A stretch of DNA of 17,726 bases. It comes from Pseudomonadota bacterium (GTDB lineage: Bacteria > Pseudomonadota > Alphaproteobacteria > Sphingomonadales > Sphingomonadaceae). Positions 5,612 through 13,141 of the stretch are shown here, one piece after another. How positions within the stretch are numbered: position 1 is the stretch's first letter; each line of letters begins with the position of its first letter. The notes under the pieces were generated by a model. It made no database searches and was not told the DNA's origin. It saw only the letters and a program-made list of their open reading frames with translations. Location: NCBI GenBank assembly GCA_023422695.1, contig JAFAGN010000061.1, positions 1 through 17,726 on the forward strand, written 5' to 3'. A program made the translations under genes and the position numbers.

Positions 5612-8020
5612 ATGGCCCTCCCCGCCCCCTTCACCGACTGGTTCGCGGCGCGCGGGTGGCGGCTGCGGCGGCATCAGGCCGATATGCTGGACGCGGGGGA
5701 GCGCGGCGACCATGCGTTGCTGGTCGCGGCAACCGGGGCGGGCAAGACGCTGTCGGGGTTTCTGCCGACGTTGGTCGATCTGGCCCGAAATCCGACCGAC
5801 CGGCTGCACACGCTCTATGTCTCACCGCTGAAAGCCCTCGCCGCCGACGTCGAGCGCAATCTGCTCGGCCCGATCGCCGAGATGGAGCTGGCGATCAGCG
5901 TCGAGAGCCGCAGCGGCGATACGTCGTCGGACAAAAAGGCCCGCCAGCGCAGCCGCCCGCCCAACATCCTGCTGACCACCCCCGAATCGCTGTCGCTGCT
6001 GCTGTCCTATCCCGACAGCTTCACGATGTTCGCCGATCTGAAAACGGTGGTGATCGACGAAATCCACGCCTTTGCCCCCGGCAAACGCGGCGATTTGCTC
6101 AGCCTCGCGCTGGCGCGGCTGCAGGTGATCGCGCCCGCGCTGCGCCGCGTCGGCCTGTCGGCGACGATCGCCGATACCGATGCGTACCGGGGCTGGCTGG
6201 CGCCGGATGGCGACGCGGCCACCGTGACGCTGGTCGAAGGCGAGGCGGGCGCCGACCCCGACATCCAGATATTGCTGCCCGAGGGCGCGGTGCCATGGGC
6301 GGGGCATTCGGGGCGTTATGCGGTGCACCAGGTGATGGCCGAGGTCGCGAAGAACCGCACCACGATCATTTTTTGCAACACCCGCGGGCTGGCCGAGCTG
6401 ATCTTTCAGGAGCTGTGGAAGGTCAATGACCTCGGCTTACCGATCGCGATCCACCACGGCAGCCTTGACCGCGAAGCGCGCCAGCGCGCCGAGGCGGCGA
6501 TGGCCGAAGGGCGGCTGCGCGCGCTCGTCGCGACCTCCAGCCTCGACCTCGGGCTCGACTGGGGCGACGTCGATTGCGTGATCCAGATGGGGGCGCCCAA
6601 GGGGTCGTCGCGGCTGCTCCAGCGCATCGGGCGCGCCAATCACCGGCTCGACGAGCCGAGCCGGGCGCTGATCGTGCCCGGCAACCGCTTCGAATATCTG
6701 GAAGCGCAGGCGGCGCTCGATGCGGTCGAGGCGGGCGAGCGCGATGCCGACCGCTTTCGCCCCGGCGCGCTCGACGTGCTAGCGCAGCATGTCATGGCGC
6801 TCGCCTGTGCGGCGCCGTTTCGCGAAGACGACCTGCTGACCGAGATTCGCTCGGCGGCGCCTTATCGCTGGGTCGATGCCGCGCTGTTCACCCGCCTGCT
6901 CGGCTTCGTGCGCGACGGCGGCTATGCGCTCAAAAGCTACGACCGCTTTCGCCGCCTTGCTCCCGACGGGCAGGGAGGGTGGCGCATCGCGCACCCGCGG
7001 CTTGCCGCGCAGCATCGGCTCAACGCCGGGATCATCGTCGATGCCCCGACACTCGACGTGCGCTTCAAAAACGGGCGGCGGCTGGGCACCGTCGAGGAAT
7101 ATTTCGCGAGCACGCTGAGCCCGGGCGATACGTTCGCGTTCGCCGGGCTGAGCCTGGAGGTGGAGGGCATCCGCGACACCGACATCCTGGTCCGCGCGAC
7201 GAGCAAGCCCGCGCGCATCCCATCCTATGTCGGCGCGCGCATGGCGCTGTCGACGCGGCTCGCCGACCGGGTGCGCGGCTTTCTGGCCGATCCGGCAAGC
7301 TGGGCGCGCTTTCCCGCCGATGTGCGCTTCTGGCTGGAAATGCAGCAACTGCGCTCAGTGCTGCCGCGCCCCGGCGAGCTGCTCGTCGAAACCTTTCCGC
7401 ACGAGGGCAATCATTATCTGGTCGCCTATCCGTTCGAGGGATGGAACGCGCATCAGTCGCTGGGGATGCTGATCACCAAAAGGATGGAGCGCGCCGGTTT
7501 GCAGCCGCTGGGGTTCGTCGCCTCCGACTATGCGCTGGCGATCTGGTCGCTGCGCCCGGTGACCAACCCCGCGGCGCTGTTCGACCCGGCGATCCTTGAG
7601 GATGAATTCGTCGAGTGGGTTGAAGGATCGCACCTGCTCAAACGCGCGTTCCGCGAGGTCGCGGTGATCGGCGGGCTGATCGAGCGCCAGCATCCCGGCA
7701 AGCGCAAGACCGGCAAGCAGGTGACCTTTTCGACCGACCTGATTTTCGACGTGCTGCGCAAATATGAGCCTGACCATTTGTTGCTGGAGGCCGCGTGGGC
7801 CGATGCGCGCGAGCGGCTGACCGACGTCGCGCGGCTCGGCGATCTGCTCGACCGTGCGGCGGGGACAATGCTGCATCAAAAGCTCGCGCGGATCAGCCCG
7901 CTGGCGATCCCGGTGCTGGTGCTGATCGGGCGCGAGAGCGTCGCGGGCGCCGACGTCGACGATGCCCTGCTCGGCGAGCTGGCCGACAGTCTGGCCGATC
8001 AGGCGATGGGGACAGCGTAG
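5612..8020 (+). CDS. Ligase-associated DNA damage response DEXH-box helicase (Lhr-Core type)
   Basis: This superfamily 2 helicase of 802 residues has the size of Lhr-Core, an ATP-dependent 3'-to-5' translocase that unwinds DNA and RNA:DNA hybrids. Visible motifs, in order: the Q-like region RRHQADML (19-26), Walker A ATGAGKT (40-46), LYVSPLKAL (68-76), TTPESL (122-127), Walker B DEIH (149-152), SATI (183-186), IIFCNTRGLAE (252-262), HHGSLDR (281-287), ATSSLDLGLDWG (307-318) and QRIGRANHR (337-345). The remaining part (about 355-800) corresponds to the winged-helix and Lhr-specific core domains. In Pseudomonas putida and many other bacteria this protein is encoded with a metallophosphoesterase, an exonuclease and an ATP-dependent ligase. 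Here the phosphoesterase is present two genes downstream, but ligase and exonuclease are not in the window. The start ATG lacks a clear Shine-Dalgarno. Confidence 0.93.
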   Translation: MALPAPFTDWFAARGWRLRRHQADMLDAGERGDHALLVAATGAGKTLSGFLPTLVDLARNPTDRLHTLYVSPLKALAADVERNLLGPIAEMELAISVESRSGDTSSDKKARQRSRPPNILLTTPESLSLLLSYPDSFTMFADLKTVVIDEIHAFAPGKRGDLLSLALARLQVIAPALRRVGLSATIADTDAYRGWLAPDGDAATVTLVEGEAGADPDIQILLPEGAVPWAGHSGRYAVHQVMAEVAKNRTTIIFCNTRGLAELIFQELWKVNDLGLPIAIHHGSLDREARQRAEAAMAEGRLRALVATSSLDLGLDWGDVDCVIQMGAPKGSSRLLQRIGRANHRLDEPSRALIVPGNRFEYLEAQAALDAVEAGERDADRFRPGALDVLAQHVMALACAAPFREDDLLTEIRSAAPYRWVDAALFTRLLGFVRDGGYALKSYDRFRRLAPDGQGGWRIAHPRLAAQHRLNAGIIVDAPTLDVRFKNGRRLGTVEEYFASTLSPGDTFAFAGLSLEVEGIRDTDILVRATSKPARIPSYVGARMALSTRLADRVRGFLADPASWARFPADVRFWLEMQQLRSVLPRPGELLVETFPHEGNHYLVAYPFEGWNAHQSLGMLITKRMERAGLQPLGFVASDYALAIWSLRPVTNPAALFDPAILEDEFVEWVEGSHLLKRAFREVAVIGGLIERQHPGKRKTGKQVTFSTDLIFDVLRKYEPDHLLLEAAWADARERLTDVARLGDLLDRAAGTMLHQKLARISPLAIPVLVLIGRESVAGADVDDALLGELADSLADQAMGTA

Positions 8021-8052
8021 CGGCCACCCTGTTGGTCATCTGGGCGTTTCGC

Positions 8053-8081
8053 TTGCTGCCAGCCCGGATGAGGCGTAGATT
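8053..8081 (+). promoter_or_regulatory. Possible promoter for the protease-pdeM pair
   Basis: TTGCTG (8053-8058) and TAGATT (8076-8081) are separated by 17 bp, within the 103-bp gap between the helicase stop and the protease start. Matches to the sigma-70 consensus are partial (3 and 4 of 6). If used it would give a leader of about 36 bases containing the strong ribosome-binding site at 8108-8114. Confidence 0.3.
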
Positions 8082-8107
8082 GCGCCAAAATATACGCAAA
8101 AGAACAT

Positions 8108-8114
8108 GGAGGGG
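8108..8114 (+). promoter_or_regulatory. Ribosome-binding site deciding the protease start
   Basis: GGAGGGG at 8108-8114 lies 9 bases before the ATG at 8124. Two other in-frame ATGs, at 8106 and 8115, overlap or touch this purine run and are therefore unlikely starts. Confidence 0.75.
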
Positions 8115-8123
8115 ATGCCCGCG

Positions 8124-9173
8124 ATGACCCACCTTTTCAGGCGGTCGATGTTCTGGACGGCACTATTCGCCGCGCCGGTGCTGATCGGCGCCAGCCAAAC
8201 ACCCCCCGCACCGCCGCTCGCCGCCACGGCGCCCACCGCTGCCGATGCGATCGACCCGCTGGTCGAACCCGCCACCAGCAGCGAGATCGTCCCGTTCATC
8301 CAGCCATTCGATCTCGACGCGACGCGGCGAATGTCGGTGCAGGTCATGGTCGGCGGCAAGGGTCCGTTCGCCTTTCTGGTCGACACCGGCGCCGAGCGGA
8401 CGGTGATCGCGCGCGAACTCGCGGCAAGGCTGGGGCTGGCCGAGGGCGCCAAGCTGAAACTCGCGACAATCGGCGGGTCGGCGACGGTTCCCAGCTTCCG
8501 CGTCGCGGCGCTGCAAATGTCCAACCTGCACCTCGCATCGGTCGACGCGCCCGCCTTTCATGGCCGCCATATCGGCGCCGCGGGGCTGATCGGGGTCGAC
8601 ATGCTGGAGGAGCGCCGGGTGCTGATCGATTTCCGCAAGGAATCGATGCAGATCATGGAAACGCGCCGCCGCGCGCCGTCGCTGATCAAGGATGATGACG
8701 CGATCGTCGTCACCGCGCGCAATTCGGCGGGCCGCCTGATCCTGTCCGATGCGCGGCTGCACGGCAAACGCATCGACGTGATCGTCGATACCGGGGCGCA
8801 GACCAGCGTCGGCAACATGGCGCTGCAACGGCTGGTCGCCGAACGGCGCGCCAACCGCCTGCCCTTCGCCGCGACCGAGCTCACCGCGGTGACCGGCGAG
8901 GATGTCCCCGCCCTGCGCACCGCGATCAAACGCATCGTCATCAACGGCATGGACGTCAACGACCTGCCGGTCAGCTTTGCCGACAGCCAGGCGTTCCGTG
9001 TGCTGGGGCTCCACGATCGGCCCGCCCTGCTGCTCGGCATGGACAGCCTGTCGCTGTTCGACCGGGTCGAGATCGATTTCCCGAACCGGCGCGTCGTGTT
9101 CGACCTGCCCGACGGGGCGACGCGGCAGACCGGCCAACGCTTTGCCGCGAACCTGACGGCGCAGGGTAGCTAG
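8124..9173 (+). CDS. Exported protein with two retropepsin-like aspartic protease domains
   Basis: From the ATG at 8124 the protein has 349 residues. It begins with two arginines and a hydrophobic stretch (about 9-23) typical of a signal peptide, then a Pro/Ala/Thr-rich linker (25-50), so the protease should act in the periplasm. Two copies of a retropepsin fold follow. The first has FLVDTGAERTVI with DTGA at 87-90 and ends with GLIGVDML near 154-161. The second has VIVDTGAQTSV with DTGA at 222-225 and ends with LLLGMDSL near 302-309. Both catalytic Asp-Thr-Gly triads are intact, so one chain could form a pseudo-dimeric active site as in pepsin. Substrate is unknown. It stands between an Lhr-Core helicase and its usual phosphoesterase partner, 28 bp upstream of the latter, suggesting co-transcription; a shared function is not implied by sequence. 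Confidence 0.85.
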   Translation: MTHLFRRSMFWTALFAAPVLIGASQTPPAPPLAATAPTAADAIDPLVEPATSSEIVPFIQPFDLDATRRMSVQVMVGGKGPFAFLVDTGAERTVIARELAARLGLAEGAKLKLATIGGSATVPSFRVAALQMSNLHLASVDAPAFHGRHIGAAGLIGVDMLEERRVLIDFRKESMQIMETRRRAPSLIKDDDAIVVTARNSAGRLILSDARLHGKRIDVIVDTGAQTSVGNMALQRLVAERRANRLPFAATELTAVTGEDVPALRTAIKRIVINGMDVNDLPVSFADSQAFRVLGLHDRPALLLGMDSLSLFDRVEIDFPNRRVVFDLPDGATRQTGQRFAANLTAQGS

Positions 9174-9201
9174 GCGCGGACGAGTTTGCCATAGCGGCGT
9201 C

Positions 9202-9930
9202 ATGTGCGCCGCGCCGTCCTTTGCCGCCCCCTTTACCTTTGCGGGCCAGTCCTTTCTGATGTTGGCCGATCGGGCGCTGTTCTGGCCGCGCCACGGCGCG
9301 TTGATCGTCGCCGACCTCCATCTGGAAAAGGGCAGCTGGTATGCCGCGCTCGGCCGGCCGCTGCCCCCCTATGACAGTCATGATACGCTCGACCGGCTGG
9401 CGCGGCTCGCCGCCGAAACCGGTGCGCGCGCAATCTGGTGCCTGGGCGACAGTTTCCACGACCGCGCCGCCGCCGACCGCATCGTCCCTGCGGTGGCGGC
9501 ACGGCTGCGCGAGCAGGCGGCGGCAACGCGGCTGCTGTGGATCGCGGGCAATCACGACGGGCTGAGCGGCGGCGCCTGGGGCGGCGACATCGCCGACGAG
9601 CTTGTCGTCGACGGCATCGTCTTCCGCCACCAAAGCTTGGCCCATGAGACCCGGCCCGAAGTGTCGGGGCATTTCCATCCCAAGCTGCGGCTGACCGTCC
9701 GCGGCCGCCATGTGTCGCGCCCCTGCTTCGCGGGCGACGACCAGCGCTTGATTCTGCCCGCCTTTGGCAGTTTGACCGGCGGGCTCGCCGCCACCGACCC
9801 CGCGATCGCCGAAAATTTCGCCGGAGCCTATCAGGCGATGCTGGTGGCGCGCGGACGCCAACTTTGCTTCCCCTGTCCCGGGCGGGTCCGCGATGACGCT
9901 ACGGCAACCCGGATCCTTCATGCGCGATAG
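9202..9930 (+). CDS. pdeM: Ligase-associated DNA damage response endonuclease PdeM (metallophosphoesterase)
   Basis: The 242-residue protein belongs to the calcineurin-like binuclear metallophosphoesterases. All metal-binding motifs are present: D38-L-H40, G82-D83 with H86-D87 (GDSFHD), G116-N-H118-D119, and G156-H157-F-H159. The start of the domain, GALIVADLHLEKG (32-44), is characteristic of the PdeM/MPE group. The P. putida member of this group is a manganese-dependent phosphodiesterase and DNA endonuclease encoded with Lhr-Core, an exonuclease and a ligase. No signal peptide is seen, so it should be cytosolic, unlike the exported protease just upstream. The gene begins 28 bp after the protease stop with no obvious Shine-Dalgarno, so translation may depend on the upstream gene. 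The ATG at 9259 (Met20) would still keep the metal sites but is less likely. Confidence 0.92.
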   Translation: MCAAPSFAAPFTFAGQSFLMLADRALFWPRHGALIVADLHLEKGSWYAALGRPLPPYDSHDTLDRLARLAAETGARAIWCLGDSFHDRAAADRIVPAVAARLREQAAATRLLWIAGNHDGLSGGAWGGDIADELVVDGIVFRHQSLAHETRPEVSGHFHPKLRLTVRGRHVSRPCFAGDDQRLILPAFGSLTGGLAATDPAIAENFAGAYQAMLVARGRQLCFPCPGRVRDDATATRILHAR

Positions 9931-9956
9931 GCACTAAGCATCACCGAATGCGCGCT

Positions 9957-9976
9957 TTTTTGGCTGTGGCCAAAAA
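9957..9976. other. Hairpin in the pdeM to receptor gap
   Basis: TTTTTGGC (9957-9964) and GCCAAAAA (9969-9976) form a perfect 8-bp inverted repeat over the loop TGTG. The A/T tracts lie inside the stem and no free U-run follows, so it is not a standard terminator. The same 159-bp gap holds two direct repeats: AAGCATCACC at 9936-9945 and 9975-9984, and TTTGGCTG at 9959-9966 and 10012-10019. It could be an operator region for the downstream receptor. Confidence 0.35.
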
Positions 9977-10073
9977 GCATCACCCCGGCAAAAACGACGC
10001 AAAAGCTGGCCTTTGGCTGGATCGCGCACGCAATTGAGTTATGCTCCGGGGGCAACAAAAATAATGATATGTT

Positions 10074-10081
10074 GAGAGGAG
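10074..10081 (+). promoter_or_regulatory. Ribosome-binding site deciding the first receptor start
   Basis: GAGAGGAG at 10074-10081 lies 8 bases before the ATG at 10090. The longer reading from the ATG at 10069 has no ribosome-binding site of its own and would start upstream of this purine run. Confidence 0.8.
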
Positions 10082-10089
10082 TGCCCGAC

Positions 10090-12891
10090 ATGAAATCATC
10101 TACCCTTTGTGCTGCCCGATTTATGCGCACCACCGCGCTGGGTGTTTCGATCGCGATGGCCGTCGTCGCCGCGCCCGCCTTTGCGCAGGACGCCCCCGCC
10201 GACGAAACCGTCGATGACAGCGACAACACCCCGATCATCGTCACCGCGCAGGGCCGCTCGCAATTGCTGTCCGACGTGCCGGTCGCGATTTCGGCGGTGA
10301 ACGCCGAAACGCTGCAGAACAGCGGGGCCAACGACATTCGCCAGCTCAACCAGGTCGCGCCGTCGCTGCTCGTGTCCTCGACCGGTTCGGAAGCCAATGG
10401 TTCGGCGCGTATCCGCGGCATCGGCACCGTCGGCGACAACCCCGGCCTCGAAAGCTCGGTCCCCGTGTTCATCGACGGCGTGTACCGCTCGCGTTCGGGC
10501 ATCGGCCTCAACGAACTCGGCGAAATTGACCGGATCGAAGTGCAGCGCGGCCCGCAGGGGACGCTGGGCGGCCGCAACTCGTCGGCGGGCCTGATCAGCA
10601 TCTATTCGAAAAAGCCGAGCTTTGAATTCGGCGCCACGGGCGAGATCACCTACGGCAATTACGACTATTGGCGCCTCGGCGGCAGCGTCACCGGCCCGCT
10701 GGGCGAAACGCTCGCCGCACGGCTCGACGGCGTGTGGGTGAAGCGTGACGGCTTTCTGCGCGACGCGAACAACAACCGCGACGTCAACAACCGCGACCGT
10801 TATTTCCTGCGCGGCCAGTTGCTGTTCGAACCGACCGACGCGCTGTCGATCCGCCTGATCGCCGACTACACCTCGCGCGACGAGGAGTGCTGCGGCGCGA
10901 TTTATGTTGGTCCGACGGTCAACCCCACGATCGGCAACCTCAACACGCCGAGCAGCCCGGGCGCCGCGGCGACCGCGACGAGCAACAACATCATCAACGT
11001 GCTGCGCGACCTGGGTCAGCCGCTGTCGGCGTTCAACCAGGGCTATGACCGCAACATCTCGGTCACGCCCGGACGCAGCTTTGCCGGCGAGACCAAGGAC
11101 TACGGCTTCTCGGGCCAGATCGATTATGATTTTGGCGGCGCGACGCTGACCTCGATCACCGGCTACCGCGAATATCGGTCGAGCCAGGCGGGCGACGTCG
11201 ACTATGGCACCGTCGATATCCTCTATCGCGCGCCCAGCGACGACGCCTATCGTCAGTTCCACACCTTTACCCAGGAACTGCGCCTGCAGGGCGAAGCCTT
11301 TGACGGCAAGCTCGACTGGTTGGTCGGCGGCTTCTACGCCAATGAAAAGCTGACCGTTCGCGACAATCTGCGCTTCGGTCGCCAATATGGCCGGTTCGCG
11401 ACTTGCCGCGTCATTTCGGGCGGCGGCCTGGCCGGGCTCTATTCGCCGACCAATCCGCTCTGCGTCGTCCCCGGCGTCGGTCCGGCAACGATCGCCGGTG
11501 CGACCGGCGCTTCGGGTCCGGACATCGTCGCGGCGTTCACCGCGCTCGACAACCTCAGCGATCGCGGCAGCGTCAACGACCGCTATTTCCAGGAAGGTGA
11601 CAACTGGGCGCTGTTCACCCACAACATCTTCCACATCACCGACAAGCTCGATTTCACCTTTGGCCTGCGGTACACGAACGACAAGAAGAAGTTCGCGGCA
11701 ACCTTCACCAACGACAACACCGTCTGCACCACCGTACAGGGGCTGGTTCTTGACGATCTGTCGAGCACCAACGCCACTGCACGCGCGCTGGCGGGGGCGC
11801 TGATCGGGCTCAGCTGTCAGGGCAATTCGACCGCCGAGCTCAACAATGTGTCGATCAACGACAAGCGCAGCGAGGATGAATTCACCGGCACCGCGATCCT
11901 GTCGTACAAGCCCATCGACGATCTGATGGTCTATGCGAGCTATTCGCGCGGTTACAAGGCGGGCGGGTTCAACCTCGACCGTTCGGCGCTGAAATCCCCG
12001 ATCCTGCCGTTCGCGGCATCGGGCGGGGCGCAGGCGCTGGTCCGCAACCTGCAGTTCGACCCCGAAACCGTGCACAGCTATGAACTGGGCGCCAAATATT
12101 CGACGGGTCCGTTCGGCATGGGGCTGACCTTCTTCCGGTCGGACTTCTCCAGCTTCCAGCTCAACACGTTCAACGGCACCGTCTTCCTGGTCCAGAACGT
12201 CAACGGCTGCGACACCAGCCTGAATGGCGGCGACCGCGACCAGAGCAAGTTCACCGGCGCGCCGAACTTCAACGCAGCGGCGGCTACGACCGGCGCCTGC
12301 GCGGCGGATGACGTCAGCTATGGCGTGCGGACCCAGGGTTTCGAGCTCGAAGCCTCACTGGTTCCGGCGCGCAGCTTCCGCATGACCGCGGGCCTGACCT
12401 ATGCAAAGACCAAATATCGCGACAATCTGGTCGGCAATGACTCGGGCGCCCCGCTCGACCAGGCGCTCCGCCTGCTTCCCGGCAACAACCTGTCGAACGC
12501 GCCCGAACTGGTCGCCACCGGCAGCGTCGCCTGGACCCCCGACATCGGCAGCAGCGGCCTGACCGGCCTCGTCTATATCGATGGCCGCATGACCAGCGAT
12601 TACAACACCGGTTCGGACCTGTTCCCGCAAAAGGCACAGGACGGTTATGCGCTGTTCAACGCCCGCATCGGCATTCGCGGCCCCGACGAGAAGTGGGGCA
12701 TCGAATTCTGGGGCCAGAATATCTTCAACAAACAATATGCCCAGGTCGCGTTCAACTCGCCATTCCAGGAAGGCGGCACGTCGACGACCACCGCCTTTGC
12801 CGACCCGCAATATCCGGGCGGCCGCCAGATCTTCTCGCAGTTCCTGGCCGAACCGCGGACCTATGGCGTGACGCTGCGCGGCAAATTCTGA
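10090..12891 (+). CDS. TonB-dependent outer-membrane receptor (first of a tandem pair)
   Basis: This is a 933-residue outer-membrane transporter driven by TonB-ExbB-ExbD. Residues 1-32 are a signal peptide ending APAFA before Gln33. A TonB-box-like PIIVTA lies at 48-53. The plug domain runs from about 60 to 175 (SDVPVAISAV, IRGIGTVGDNPG, VFIDGVYRSRSG, RIEVQRGPQGTL). The plug end reads LGGRNSSAG and ISIYSKKP, where the family norm is LFGRNSTAG and INIVTKKP. The rest is the 22-strand barrel, ending with the C-terminal Phe (RTYGVTLRGKF). Cysteines lie at 267/268, 439/458, 546/576 and 707/737, likely in extracellular loops. Substrate is unknown: sphingomonads carry many such receptors for iron chelates, glycans or other nutrients, and no transport or degradation gene is adjacent. 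It is a close paralogue of the next gene. A strong terminator follows. Confidence 0.95.
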   Translation: MKSSTLCAARFMRTTALGVSIAMAVVAAPAFAQDAPADETVDDSDNTPIIVTAQGRSQLLSDVPVAISAVNAETLQNSGANDIRQLNQVAPSLLVSSTGSEANGSARIRGIGTVGDNPGLESSVPVFIDGVYRSRSGIGLNELGEIDRIEVQRGPQGTLGGRNSSAGLISIYSKKPSFEFGATGEITYGNYDYWRLGGSVTGPLGETLAARLDGVWVKRDGFLRDANNNRDVNNRDRYFLRGQLLFEPTDALSIRLIADYTSRDEECCGAIYVGPTVNPTIGNLNTPSSPGAAATATSNNIINVLRDLGQPLSAFNQGYDRNISVTPGRSFAGETKDYGFSGQIDYDFGGATLTSITGYREYRSSQAGDVDYGTVDILYRAPSDDAYRQFHTFTQELRLQGEAFDGKLDWLVGGFYANEKLTVRDNLRFGRQYGRFATCRVISGGGLAGLYSPTNPLCVVPGVGPATIAGATGASGPDIVAAFTALDNLSDRGSVNDRYFQEGDNWALFTHNIFHITDKLDFTFGLRYTNDKKKFAATFTNDNTVCTTVQGLVLDDLSSTNATARALAGALIGLSCQGNSTAELNNVSINDKRSEDEFTGTAILSYKPIDDLMVYASYSRGYKAGGFNLDRSALKSPILPFAASGGAQALVRNLQFDPETVHSYELGAKYSTGPFGMGLTFFRSDFSSFQLNTFNGTVFLVQNVNGCDTSLNGGDRDQSKFTGAPNFNAAAATTGACAADDVSYGVRTQGFELEASLVPARSFRMTAGLTYAKTKYRDNLVGNDSGAPLDQALRLLPGNNLSNAPELVATGSVAWTPDIGSSGLTGLVYIDGRMTSDYNTGSDLFPQKAQDGYALFNARIGIRGPDEKWGIEFWGQNIFNKQYAQVAFNSPFQEGGTSTTTAFADPQYPGGRQIFSQFLAEPRTYGVTLRGKF

Positions 12892-12914
12892 CCGCATATC
12901 GTCTTGAAACCATG

Positions 12915-12948
12915 GAGGGCGGGGCCATCGGTCCCGCCCTCTTTTTTT
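12915..12948 (+). terminator. Strong intrinsic terminator between the two receptor genes
   Basis: An 11-bp stem (12915-12925 with 12931-12941, one G-U pair) closes over the 5-nt loop CATCG and is followed by seven T (12942-12948). It lies 23 bases after the stop of the first receptor gene and implies that the two receptors are transcribed separately. Confidence 0.95.
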
Positions 12949-12975
12949 GCCTGTCGCCGGGCGGCGCAAGTCAAC

Positions 12976-12991
12976 CTGTCACGTCTGACAG
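12976..12991. promoter_or_regulatory. Palindrome upstream of the second receptor gene
   Basis: CTGTCA (12976-12981) and TGACAG (12986-12991) form a perfect 6-bp inverted repeat with a 4-bp spacer, about 150 bp upstream of the second receptor start and after the terminator. The size and symmetry suit a dimeric regulator's operator. It overlaps GCTGTGGC, a motif that also occurs upstream of the first receptor. No regulator can be named. Confidence 0.3.
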
Positions 12992-13125
12992 CTGTGGCAC
13001 AAAAGCCGCGCTCGCCGCACAATGACGTTACGGCGCGGGCTGATACTGGTCACCTACCGCAATGTCATGATAAGCTCGCGTTCAAATAAGAAATTGTGCC
13101 GCTCTCCCGAGAAAAATGACCGTGT

Positions 13126-13133
13126 GAGGAGGG
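13126..13133 (+). promoter_or_regulatory. Ribosome-binding site deciding the second receptor start
   Basis: GAGGAGGG at 13126-13133 stands 8 bases before the ATG at 13142, which is followed by a proper signal peptide. The longer open frame from 13022 adds 40 basic residues ahead of that signal and has no ribosome-binding site. Confidence 0.88.
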
Positions 13134-13141
13134 CCAGATCC

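Noticed and set aside
9957..9976. Hairpin after pdeM as an intrinsic terminator
   Set aside because: The A and T tracts are in the stem itself, and no free U-run follows on either strand.
10034..10067. TTGAGT and AATAAT as a promoter for the first receptor
   Set aside because: The spacer would be 20 bp, and the predicted start would fall on the ribosome-binding site, so I do not call it.
10069..10089. Start of the first receptor at the ATG at 10069
   Set aside because: It lies upstream of the good ribosome-binding site at 10074-10081, which serves the ATG at 10090.
10096..12075. A 659-codon open frame opposite the first receptor gene
   Set aside because: It is Arg/Ala/Asp-rich antisense sequence without motifs; the plus strand is a clear TonB receptor.
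13022..13141. N-terminal extension of the second receptor from an ATG at 13022
   Set aside because: It would put about 40 basic residues before a normal signal peptide, while GAGGAGGG at 13126-13133 clearly marks the ATG at 13142.
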